64,000 nt of DNA from the NCBI RefSeq assembly GCF_042650605.1, contig NZ_JBHSBN010000027.1:18481-82480 (forward strand), in the 5' to 3' direction. A model generated the notes under the pieces. That model saw only the letters and a list, made by a program, of their open reading frames with translations, was not told the origin of the DNA and did no database searches. Position numbers and translations under genes: made by a program. Of this stretch, positions 16,675 to 24,064 are shown in pieces. This DNA is from Micromonospora_J zhanjiangensis (GTDB taxonomy: Bacteria > Actinomycetota > Actinomycetes > Mycobacteriales > Micromonosporaceae). The stretch's first letter is position 1. The number at the start of each line of letters is the position of its first letter.

Positions 16675-17559
16675 ATGAACGAGCGAAGCGGAATGCCGAT
16701 GGTGGGCGAGCGGTTCGTCGTCGTCGGCGCCGGCACCATGGGCCTCGGCATCGCGTACGTGGCGGCCGGTGCCGGGTACGGGGTCGACCTGGTCGAGGTC
16801 GACGTGGCCCGCGCCGAATCGGCCGCGGTGACGCTCGACGGGCTGTGGGACAAGGCCGTCCGGCGCGGGAAGCTGACGCCGGGCGAGGCGGCGGAGAGTC
16901 GTACCCGGGTGGTGGTCCGGACCGACCTGGCCGCGGTGGCCGACGGCCCGGACGTGGTCGTCGAGGCCGTGCCCGAGCGTGCGGACCTGAAGCGGACCGT
17001 GCTGGCCGCCGCCGAGGCGCTGCGGCCCGCCCTGCTGGCCAGCAACACCTCCAGCATCCCCATCGCCGAGCTGGCGACCGGCCTGGCCCGACCGGAACGG
17101 TTCGTGGGGTTGCACTTCTTCAACCCGGTCTGGGCGATGGCGCTGATCGAGGTGGTGGTCGGGCCGGCCACCACCGAGGAGACCACCGGGGCTGCGGTCG
17201 CCCTCGCCGGCCGGCTCGGCAAGGATCCGATCGTGGTCCGCGACCTGCCCGGCTTCGCCACCTCGCGGCTGGGGGTGACGCTCGGGCTGGAGGCGATCCG
17301 GATGGTCGCCGACGGGGTGGCCAGCCCGGCCGACATCGACAAGGCGATGGTGCTCGGCTACCGGCACCCGGTCGGCCCGTTGGAGTTGACCGACCTGGTC
17401 GGGCTGGACGTCCGGCTGGACATCGCGCGGACCCTGCAACGCGCCTACGGAGACCGGTTCGCCCCGCCGCCGCTGCTGGAGTCGATGGTCGAACAGGGCC
17501 GGCTGGGCAAGAAGTCGGGCCGGGGCTTCTACCACTGGGAAGGCGGCGTACGGCGGTGA
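16675..17559 (+). CDS. 3-hydroxyacyl-CoA dehydrogenase family protein
   Basis: 294 residues. The N-terminal Rossmann motif is VVVGAGTMGLGIAYVAAGAG and the catalytic His lies in GLHFFNP near residue 145, followed by the C-terminal helical domain (LGYRHPVGPLELTDLVG). The enzyme oxidises 3-hydroxyacyl-CoA with NAD, in fatty-acid oxidation or hydroxybutyrate metabolism. It overlaps the following crotonase gene by 4 bases (GTGA), so the two form an operon for consecutive steps. Start ATG 16675 is backed by the leaderless -10. Confidence 0.92.
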   Translation: MNERSGMPMVGERFVVVGAGTMGLGIAYVAAGAGYGVDLVEVDVARAESAAVTLDGLWDKAVRRGKLTPGEAAESRTRVVVRTDLAAVADGPDVVVEAVPERADLKRTVLAAAEALRPALLASNTSSIPIAELATGLARPERFVGLHFFNPVWAMALIEVVVGPATTEETTGAAVALAGRLGKDPIVVRDLPGFATSRLGVTLGLEAIRMVADGVASPADIDKAMVLGYRHPVGPLELTDLVGLDVRLDIARTLQRAYGDRFAPPPLLESMVEQGRLGKKSGRGFYHWEGGVRR

Positions 17560-18293
17560 GCCTGCGGATCGAACACCGCGCCGACCGGGTCGTGGTGACC
17601 CTGGACCGGCCGGAGAAGCGCAACGCGATCGACGCCGAGATGATCACCGCGTTGCACGACCTGTGCGGCGCGCTGGAGCGCGAGCCCCGGTTGCTGCTGC
17701 TCACCGGCGGCACCGACGGGATCTTCGCGGCCGGGGCGGACATCGCCCAGTTGCGGGAGCGGGACCGGTCGGACGCCCTCGCGGCGATCAACTCGGCGTT
17801 GTTCGCCCGCGTCCGGGCACTGCCGCTGCCCACCGTGGCCGCCGTGGACGGCCCGGCGCTGGGTGGCGGCGCCGAGCTGTCGTACGCCTGTGACCTGCGG
17901 GTCTGCACCGGGCGGGCGTTCTTCGGCCAGCCGGAGGTACGGCTCGGCATCATCGCCGGCGCGGGGGCAACTCACCGGCTGCCGGCGCTGGTGGGTGAGG
18001 CGCGCGCCAAGGAACTGCTGTTCACCGGCCGGCGGGTGGACGCCGCCGAGGCGCTGCGCATCGGACTGGTCAACCGGGTGGTGGACGAGCCCGGCGAGTT
18101 GCTCGGCGCCGCGCACGAGCTGCTCGACGACATCGCCAAGGGGTCCCCGCTGGCGCTGCGGCTGACCAAGCTCGCGGTGGACGCGCCCGCAGCGGCGCAC
18201 CCGCAACTCGACCTGGTCAGCCAGGCGGTGCTGTTCGAGGACGAGGAGAAGCGCCGGCGGATGACCGCGTTCCTGGACCGTTCCGGACGGTGA
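17556..18293 (+). CDS. Enoyl-CoA hydratase/isomerase family protein
   Basis: 245 residues of the crotonase fold. DRPEKRNAID, FAAGADIAQL (first oxyanion-hole region) and DGPALGGGAELSYACDLRV (second) are present. The position equivalent to the first catalytic Glu reads GQPEVRLGIIAGAGAT, where E is seen near residue 128. Hydration of trans-2-enoyl-CoA would supply the dehydrogenase encoded just upstream. The GTG start overlaps the previous stop. Confidence 0.9.
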   Translation: MSLRIEHRADRVVVTLDRPEKRNAIDAEMITALHDLCGALEREPRLLLLTGGTDGIFAAGADIAQLRERDRSDALAAINSALFARVRALPLPTVAAVDGPALGGGAELSYACDLRVCTGRAFFGQPEVRLGIIAGAGATHRLPALVGEARAKELLFTGRRVDAAEALRIGLVNRVVDEPGELLGAAHELLDDIAKGSPLALRLTKLAVDAPAAAHPQLDLVSQAVLFEDEEKRRRMTAFLDRSGR

Positions 18294-18332
18294 GCACTGC
18301 CGGACGGTGAGCACTGCCGGACGGTGAGCCGG
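18283..18332. repeat. 17-bp tandem repeat at the end of the crotonase gene
   Basis: The unit CCGGACGGTGAGCACTG occurs at 18283 and 18300 and partly at 18317. The first copy includes the stop codon, so the duplication lies at the 3' end and does not alter the protein. Confidence 0.7.
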
Positions 18333-18356
18333 TCCGGGCGGTGAGCCGGGACGACG

Positions 18357-18387
18357 CCGGCCGGGCACCCCGCGGATGCCCGGCCGG
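18357..18387. terminator. Hairpin between crotonase and substrate-binding protein genes
   Basis: CCGGCCGGGCA and TGCCCGGCCGG are perfectly complementary over 11 bp with a 9-base loop, between convergent genes. Confidence 0.6.
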
Positions 18388-18406
18388 TACGGAAGCCCGT
18401 CGTCGG

Positions 18407-19759
18407 TCAGCTCACGAACTCCACCTTGGCCGCGGCGAGCGCCTTGATCACCTCGGTCGACTCGGCGAAGCCGATGACCAGTACGGCGTCGGCGCCATAG
18501 TTCCTGATCTCCTCGGCGCCGGCGGTGAAGTTGACCGGTGGGGCCTTCGAGTCGGCCGGCGGGTCGTAGGTCAGCAGCTTCACCCGGTCGCCGCCGACAC
18601 CCACCCGTTCCAGCTCGGAGCGGACGTTGCCCTGCAGACCCTCGCCATAGGAGTCCTTCCGGGCCACGATGGCGATCTTCTTCGGCCCGTCCCGCAGGAT
18701 CACGTCGGCCAGGGCCCGGCCCTGCAGGATGTCCGACGGGGCGGTCCGGAAGTAGAGACCCTTGTCCTCGACCGTGCTGAGCCCGGCGTCCGTGTTGGAC
18801 GGGGAGAACATGATCAGACCGGCGGCCACCACGTCCGGCAGCACCGCCCGGCTGATGCCGGACGCGGCGGCACCGATGATCACGCTGACCCCGGCGCCGA
18901 CGTGCTTCGCGACGGTCGCCTTCGCGACCGCCGGGTTGGTACCGTCGTCGCCGTCGACCCACTGCACCGGATCGCCCAGTGCGCCGCCCGCGGCGTTGAT
19001 GTCCTTGATCGCCAGGTCGGCGGCGGTCTTCATCGGCGGGTAGGCGAACGCCAGGTCGCCGGTCTGCGGCAGCAGCCCACCGATCTTCAGCGGTGAGCCG
19101 TCCTTCTTGTCGTTCTTGCCGCCCTGCTGCTTCTTGGCCGGCGGCGGAGCCTTCTTGCTGGCGGCGGACTCGTCACCGGCCCCGACGAACTCGGTCTTGC
19201 CGTCGTCGATCTGCCCGTTCAGGTTGAAGTGCAGGGTGGCGTAGCTGGCCGTGGACGGCTCGCCGGCGTCGGTGAAGCCACCCCGGGTGAGGGACGGCCC
19301 GCGGTACTCGATGTCGACGCCCTCCCGGGCCAGCTCCAGGCACGTCGCCGCGCTCTCGCAGCGCTCACCGCCGTTGGTGACCCCGTCGATCTGGGCGGCG
19401 ATGTCCGCCGGCGCGGTCGAGCCGGCCAACTGTGCCGCGAGCGCGCTGATCACGACGGCGTCGTAGGTCTCGCCCGCGTACAGGTAGTCGGTGAGCTTGT
19501 TGTTGAGCGCCACCATCCGACTCTTGAAGCTCTGGGGCAGCTGGGTGAGCGGGATCGTCCCCTTCATGCCGTTCAGCAGGCCGGCCTGGTCCTTCAACTC
19601 CTTACCGAAGCCGTTCTGCATGTTGCCGTCGCTGCCGTAGAGCCGCACCGCGATGGGTGTTTCCGGCTGCGCCGTGTCGTTACCGCAGGCACTGACGGTG
19701 AACAGCAGCGCCGTGCAGGCGGCCAGTGCAACGCCGCGCGGGCCGCGTGATACGAGCAT
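18407..19759 (-). CDS. ABC transporter substrate-binding lipoprotein (LivK-like) with lobes in reversed order
   Basis: 450 residues starting with a lipoprotein signal (LLFTVSACG). The protein is of the branched-chain amino-acid/type I periplasmic-binding family, but the order of halves is unusual. Residues about 35-190 (GMKGTIPL, YAGETYDAVVISALAA, the two Cys of GERCESAATC, VDIEYRGPS) correspond to what is normally the C-terminal half. A Lys/Pro-rich linker of about 30 residues follows. After it comes what is normally the N-terminal half: LKIGGLLPQTGDLAF, ADLAIKDINAAGG, GAAASGISRAVLPDVV, GLYFRTAPSDILQGR, VLVIGFAEST. The protein stops 15 residues later. This is what a circular permutation would look like. 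No permease genes are adjacent. The assignment to the family is firm. Confidence 0.85.
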   Translation of the reverse strand: MLVSRGPRGVALAACTALLFTVSACGNDTAQPETPIAVRLYGSDGNMQNGFGKELKDQAGLLNGMKGTIPLTQLPQSFKSRMVALNNKLTDYLYAGETYDAVVISALAAQLAGSTAPADIAAQIDGVTNGGERCESAATCLELAREGVDIEYRGPSLTRGGFTDAGEPSTASYATLHFNLNGQIDDGKTEFVGAGDESAASKKAPPPAKKQQGGKNDKKDGSPLKIGGLLPQTGDLAFAYPPMKTAADLAIKDINAAGGALGDPVQWVDGDDGTNPAVAKATVAKHVGAGVSVIIGAAASGISRAVLPDVVAAGLIMFSPSNTDAGLSTVEDKGLYFRTAPSDILQGRALADVILRDGPKKIAIVARKDSYGEGLQGNVRSELERVGVGGDRVKLLTYDPPADSKAPPVNFTAGAEEIRNYGADAVLVIGFAESTEVIKALAAAKVEFVS

Positions 19760-19914
19760 GGGGTCTGTCCTCTCTCCCCGAGGGTCCGTGCGCACCCTAA
19801 CGTGCCGGCCCTCACCCTGGCGATGGCCGGGCCGCTGTTCAGGGCCGTACGACCGGTTCAGGGCCAGGTCAGGACGGATCCGCGGACTTTGAGATGTCTC
19901 TTGACCTGGCGGCA

Positions 19915-19920
19915 TACGCT
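19915..19920 (+). promoter_or_regulatory. Candidate -10 element, leaderless arrangement
   Basis: TACGCT lies 7 bases before GTG 19928, with no ribosome site between. Confidence 0.5.
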
Positions 19921-19927
19921 CTGGCAC

Positions 19928-20317
19928 GTGACGGACGTTCCGCAGCAGATCCTCGACGACGCGACCGCGGTGTTGCACTGTGCGCTGGCCGGTGACAGCG
20001 ACGCGGTGGTCGACACCTTCGACGCCGTCCTCGACCGGTCGGGCATGGTGGGGGCGTACGACGTCGCCTGGTGCCTGGCCGCAGCGATGGTCGGCGACAA
20101 CGCCTCCCGGGGTGGTTGCACACTGGACTTTCCGGGAATCGACGAGGCCGACTACGACGCGCGGTGGGTGGCCCGCTTCGTCAGCGCGTACGCCAACTCC
20201 GACGTCGACACCGCCGAGGCGTTGTTCGGTGCGGCCCTGGCCGACGGGCAACTGCCCGACTGTCTGCTGACCCTCGCCGGCTCGGCGGTGGCGACGCTGC
20301 GCAACCGCCGGACGTGA
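19928..20317 (+). CDS. Conserved hypothetical protein
   Basis: 129 residues, acidic, mostly helical by composition, with no recognisable domain. Distinct stretches are LHCALAGDSDAVVDTFDAVL and ARWVARFVSAYANSDVDTAEALF, which suggests a small alpha-helical protein. It diverges from the binding-protein gene. Start GTG 19928 is backed by the leaderless -10. I cannot assign a function. Confidence 0.55.
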   Translation: MTDVPQQILDDATAVLHCALAGDSDAVVDTFDAVLDRSGMVGAYDVAWCLAAAMVGDNASRGGCTLDFPGIDEADYDARWVARFVSAYANSDVDTAEALFGAALADGQLPDCLLTLAGSAVATLRNRRT

Positions 20318-20423
20318 CCCGGCGGCTCTCCCGCGTGGCCGGCGGGACAATTCGCGATCGCGGCGGCCCGGCCGGGCGGGGCGCTGCCGCCGAGCGTAGG
20401 CCAGGTGTGATAGCTCTGTCGGC

Positions 20424-21146
20424 ATGTCCGACGCGATCCTGAGTAAGGTCCGCAAACTGCTGGCCAAGGCCGAGGACCCGGCCTGTACGCCGGCCGAGGC
20501 CGAGGCGTTCACCGCCAAGGCGACCGAGCTGATCGCGCGGTACGGGGTCGACCGGGCGCTGCTGGCGGCCCGGGAACCGACCAGCGACCCGATCGGCGAC
20601 CGGGTGATCGACGTGGTCGCACCGTACGCACTGGACAAGACCGGCCTGCTCGCCGGGATCGCCGACGCGCTGCGCTGCCGGTCGGTCCGCCGGCGCGACG
20701 GCTCGGGATTCGCCGTGCACCTGTTCGGCTTCGCGAGCGACCTCGAACGGGTCGAGTTGTTGTTCACCTCGTTGCTGGTCCAGGCCGCGCACGGGATCGC
20801 CGGCACACCGGTGCCTTCGGGCGAGCACCCGGCGGCGTTCCGGCGGTCGTGGCTGGCCGGCTTCGCCGCCGCGGTGGCCCACCGGCTGCGGGCCGCCGAG
20901 GCAGCGGCGGCGGATTCGGCGGGTACGGCCCCGTCGACCGGCGTCCCGTCGGTGGCCCTGGTCCTCGCCGACCGGTCGGACCGGGTCGATCGCCGGGTGG
21001 CCGAGGTCTACCCGCGGCTGCGCACCGCCGGCCCGCGCCGGCTGCTCGGGCGGGGCCTGGGGCTGGGCGCCGCCGCGGGCCGCCGCGCCGATCTGGGCGG
21101 TACCGGCCTGCGGACCGGCCGAGCCACCCCGCTGACCGGGGGTTGA
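20424..21146 (+). CDS. DUF2786 domain protein
   Basis: 240 residues. The N-terminal 45 residues (ILSKVRKLLAKAEDPACTPAEAEAFTAKA then LIARYGVDRALL) are the DUF2786 domain, a small helical module of unknown role. The middle resembles the extended family (FGFASDLERVELLFTSLL, RRSWLAGFAAAVAHRL). The C-terminal end is Gly/Arg-rich and probably disordered. TAGCTC lies 7 bases before ATG 20424, close to but not exactly the leaderless -10 pattern. Confidence 0.8.
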   Translation: MSDAILSKVRKLLAKAEDPACTPAEAEAFTAKATELIARYGVDRALLAAREPTSDPIGDRVIDVVAPYALDKTGLLAGIADALRCRSVRRRDGSGFAVHLFGFASDLERVELLFTSLLVQAAHGIAGTPVPSGEHPAAFRRSWLAGFAAAVAHRLRAAEAAAADSAGTAPSTGVPSVALVLADRSDRVDRRVAEVYPRLRTAGPRRLLGRGLGLGAAAGRRADLGGTGLRTGRATPLTGG

Positions 21147-21167
21147 CCTGGACCGGAGTCGACGTCC

Positions 21168-21173
21168 TAGCCT
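21168..21173 (+). promoter_or_regulatory. Candidate -10 element, leaderless arrangement
   Basis: TAGCCT lies 6 bases before the ATG at 21180; TTGACC at 21143-21148 could be its -35, with a 19-base spacer. Confidence 0.5.
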
Positions 21174-21179
21174 GCGCCC

Positions 21180-21593
21180 ATGGTCACCCTGAGCGGCGCC
21201 GCGCCGCACATCCGGATCGCCCGCCCGTCCCGCGACCTCGCCGCCGCCGAACGGTTCTGGTCCGACGGCCTCGGATTGGACGTGTTGTTCCGCGCATCCG
21301 CCGACGGGCCCGGCGAACACGACCTGCTCATGCTGGGCTGGCGGGACGCCGGGTGGCATCTCGAACTGGTCGGTGGCCGGCAGCTCACCGCCGAACCCAG
21401 TCCCACCGCCGAGGATCTTCTCGTCGTGTACCTCGACGCTCCGGTGGACGGGCAGCTCGTGGCCCGGCTCGAACGGGCCGGTGGCACCCTGGTCTCGGGC
21501 GGTCCGTACTGGGACCGATGGGGTGTCACCCTGGCCGACCCGGACGGGTACCGGTTGGTGCTGAGCACCCGCGGCTGGACCAACGCGCCCTGA
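21180..21593 (+). CDS. VOC (glyoxalase/bleomycin-resistance fold) family protein
   Basis: 137 residues with one vicinal-oxygen-chelate domain: PHIRIARPSRDLAAAERFW at the start, LMLGWRDAGWHLELVGG in the middle, and WGVTLADPDGYRLVLS at the end. The metal-ligand positions His near the N-terminus and Glu in WHLEL are present. Members include glyoxalases, dioxygenases and resistance proteins; the substrate is unknown. Confidence 0.8.
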   Translation: MVTLSGAAPHIRIARPSRDLAAAERFWSDGLGLDVLFRASADGPGEHDLLMLGWRDAGWHLELVGGRQLTAEPSPTAEDLLVVYLDAPVDGQLVARLERAGGTLVSGGPYWDRWGVTLADPDGYRLVLSTRGWTNAP

Positions 21594-21647
21594 CCGTACC
21601 GGGCGTGGCGCCGCCCCGACCGGCGGTCCGGCGGTGGCGAGTTCGAG

Positions 21648-21688
21648 CCCACAGCGAAGACGTAGAGCCACTACGTTTTCGCTGTGGG
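21648..21688. terminator. Strong bidirectional hairpin
   Basis: Arms 21648-21665 and 21671-21688 pair at 17 of 18 positions (CCCACAGCGAA...ACGTAG) with a 5-base loop, between convergent VOC and H1-like genes. A T-run (TTTT) falls within the right arm. Confidence 0.75.
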
Positions 21689-21725
21689 CCCGAAACAGTG
21701 ACGTCAGCCGGCGGCGCCGCTGGCG

Positions 21726-23084
21726 TCAGCCGCCGGCCGCGGTGTTCCGCAGCATGGTGCGAATCCACGCCTGCGCGGTGTGCCGGGGTACGTCGTAGTG
21801 CGCGGCCACCGCCGTGGCGTTACCGACCCGCTGGTACACCGGCGCCAGGTCGGCCGGTGCCCGCCGGTACGCCCGCTGCTGCCCGCTGGCCGGGGCGGCC
21901 TTCTCGGCGGCGCCGGCCTTCCGAGCCGTGGCCGACCGTCCGGTCGTCGCCAGCTTGCTGGTGGCCTTCTTCCGGGCGGGCGCCACCTTGGTCGCGGCGG
22001 CCGGCCCGGCGGCGGCCTTCCTGGCCGGGGCGGTCTCGACCTTCTTGATCGGTCCGGTCTTCTTGGTCGCGGCGGTCTCGGCCTTCTTGGTCGGTCCGGC
22101 CTTCGCGACCACGGCGGTTCCCGCCTTCTTGGCCACGGCGGTCTTCCTGGCCGGCCCGGCCTTTGGCGCCGGCCCGGCCTTCCTGGCTACGGCGGTCTTG
22201 GCCGCAGCGGTCTTCTTGGCCGGGGCCTTTGTGGTCTTCGCCGGCCGGGTGCCGGTGGCCTTCGTCGCGGTGCCCGGCCTACGTGTGGTCGGACTGGCCG
22301 CGCCGCCCGCCTTCCTGGCCGTGCGCTTCGTAACGGCGGCCTTCGTGGCCTTCTCCGCGCTTGCCTTCGCTGCCTTCGTGGTACTCGCCTTCGCTGCGCT
22401 CGCCTTCGCTGGCTTCACGGCGCTGGCGTCGGCAGCCTTCGCCGCGCTCGCCCTCGTGGCCTTGCCGGCATTTGCCTTCGTGGACCTGGCCGCTGTCGGT
22501 GCGGTGTTCTTCGAGCCGGTGTTCTTCCTGGTAGCGGCCCTCGGCGCGGCGGCCTTTGGAGCGGTCGCCTTCGCCGCCCGCGCCGAACCGACCCTCCTGG
22601 TGGCCGCCTTGGTGGGCACCGTCACCGCGGCCTCGACCGGGTCGCTGCCGGTCACCGCGGCCTCGACCGGCGCGGCCTCGACCGACGCCGCCGCGTGCGC
22701 CGGGGCCTCGACCGGCAGGGCTTCGGTGGGCCGCGGAGCGACGCGCTCGTCGTCGACGGCGTCCACGGACTCGATCGCGGCATCGGCGGCGTCGACGGAC
22801 CGGGCGGGACCGTCGACCGGGTCGACGGTGGCCTGGATCGGTTGGCCGTCCTCGGAACGGGGCGCACCGGCGAGTTCGTGCTGGACGGGGGACGCCGGGA
22901 TGACCGCCCGCAGCAACTGGTTGAGGTCGACGGCCGGGAGTTGGTTCACGCCCAGGCCCTCGCCGTCACCGGCGCGGACCAGCAGCTCGGTGATCCGGGT
23001 GCCGGTGTCGGTGCTTTCCACCCGTAGCGTGGTGGTGGCCTGACTGGAATCGTCGGGAGCGATGGTGATGGTGTAGGAACTCAC
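21726..23084 (-). CDS. Histone H1-like DNA-binding protein with C-terminal HTH-like domain
   Basis: 452 residues in three parts. Residues 1-60 form a small structured domain (SYTITIAPDDSSQATTTLRV, LLVRAGDGEGLGVNQLPAVDL). A Val/Ala/Asp-rich acidic linker reaches about 160. Residues 165-390 are a Lys/Ala/Thr repeat tract of the histone H1/HupB-tail type (KATKAA, KASAAK, ARKAGPA). The last 50 residues (LAPVYQRVGNATAVAAHYDV then PRHTAQAWIRTML) look like a DNA-binding helix-turn-helix. The likely role is chromosome compaction. The start is GTG 23084. The repeat tract is probably hypervariable between strains. Confidence 0.75.
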   Translation of the reverse strand: MSSYTITIAPDDSSQATTTLRVESTDTGTRITELLVRAGDGEGLGVNQLPAVDLNQLLRAVIPASPVQHELAGAPRSEDGQPIQATVDPVDGPARSVDAADAAIESVDAVDDERVAPRPTEALPVEAPAHAAASVEAAPVEAAVTGSDPVEAAVTVPTKAATRRVGSARAAKATAPKAAAPRAATRKNTGSKNTAPTAARSTKANAGKATRASAAKAADASAVKPAKASAAKASTTKAAKASAEKATKAAVTKRTARKAGGAASPTTRRPGTATKATGTRPAKTTKAPAKKTAAAKTAVARKAGPAPKAGPARKTAVAKKAGTAVVAKAGPTKKAETAATKKTGPIKKVETAPARKAAAGPAAATKVAPARKKATSKLATTGRSATARKAGAAEKAAPASGQQRAYRRAPADLAPVYQRVGNATAVAAHYDVPRHTAQAWIRTMLRNTAAGG

Positions 23085-23270
23085 GGGGTTTCCGCCTTAC
23101 GTGTGTCGCCGTCGCCCGGTGACCAGCCCCGCCGAGGTCATGTCGGAATGACGGACATGAGGATGTCGGGCCAACATACCCGCAGGTCAACTCATTTTTC
23201 AAAATCTGGATACGGCGTCCACTCCGGACCGGCCGGACCGACTCGCGGATCGGTGCGCCTCGGCGTCCGT

Positions 23271-23651
23271 CTACACCGGACGATTGTCGTCCGGCAATCG
23301 GCGGCGTCCGGCGAAGCCGGGATCCGGGCGGTGGTACCAGGACAGTTCCGGATCGCCCTCCAGCCAGCAGAGCAGCACCGGCGAGCCGTCGAGTTCGGCG
23401 GGGAAGTCGACCAGCAGCGGGGCGAGTCCCCGCAACTCGGCTCCGGTCTGCTGGACCAGGGTCATCAGCTCGTCCAGCCGCGCCTGCGCGGCCTTCCACT
23501 CGGGCACGCCGCCGAGCGCCGTCGGTGGTCCGCCGGGTCGCAGGGCCGCCGCCAGCTCCGCCGCGTCGGCACGGACCGCGACGATCCGGTCCAGCACCGG
23601 CCGGAGCCGGTCCAACTCCGCGCGCGCCTGCGCCGTCGTGAACAGTCCCAC
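23271..23651 (-). CDS. DUF2203 family protein
   Basis: 126 residues. FTTAQARAELDRLRPVL, GVPEWKAAQARLDELM, GAELRGLAPLLVDFPAEL and VLLCWLEGDPELSWYHRPDPGFAGRR match the DUF2203 family. The last segment is diagnostic. Function is unknown. GTG 23651 gives the family length; longer upstream frames are Pro/Arg-rich noise. Confidence 0.8.
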   Translation of the reverse strand: MGLFTTAQARAELDRLRPVLDRIVAVRADAAELAAALRPGGPPTALGGVPEWKAAQARLDELMTLVQQTGAELRGLAPLLVDFPAELDGSPVLLCWLEGDPELSWYHRPDPGFAGRRRLPDDNRPV

Positions 23652-23703
23652 CGGCCCAGCCTGCCATCCCCGAGGGCGGGCTGGGCCGGTGGGCGGGACA
23701 TCG

Positions 23704-24020
23704 TCAGTTCCGGGCCAGGCCGGCACTCGGCCTCTCGTCGGGTACCGGTCGGTCCGGTGCGACCCGGCGCCGGGTGGTCCGGCCGGCTCGCCAGACGAAC
23801 AGCGCCGCACCGATCGCCGCCACGGTGCAGGGGGTCAGAGCAGGCGCGGTGCGACGTCGTAGACGAATGCGCCGACCGGCGGTGCCAGGATGGTGCCGCT
23901 GGTGAGGTAGAGAAAGAGGAAGAATCCGATGAAGGAGCCGGCGGCGTTGACGAACCGGCCGGCGGCGAGGATCCAGACGACCCGAGGGGCAGCGGCACTG
24001 ACTCGCGTGAATCTCCCCAT
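23704..24020 (-). pseudogene. Remnant of an MFS transporter (internal deletion plus frameshift)
   Basis: The first 61 codons encode an MFS-like first helix (RFVNAAGSFIGFFLFLYLT), fused to GTILAPPVGAFVYDVAP, which normally occurs hundreds of residues later. The frame then stops at 23837. A -1 shift at 23838 opens 44 more codons, LTPCTVAAIGAALFVWRAGR, typical of the last MFS helix, ending at 23704. So most of the transporter has been deleted and the rest is out of frame. It is in the same orientation as, and upstream of, DUF2203. Confidence 0.65.
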
Positions 24021-24064
24021 GGCGGGAGGTTAGTGGTACCTCCCGCCGCTGGCCAGAGCCCCGA

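Noticed and set aside
18407..19759. Interpretation of the binding-protein gene as two fused unrelated genes or a truncated gene
   Set aside because: Both halves match opposite lobes of the same family with one signal peptide and one stop, so permutation explains it better.
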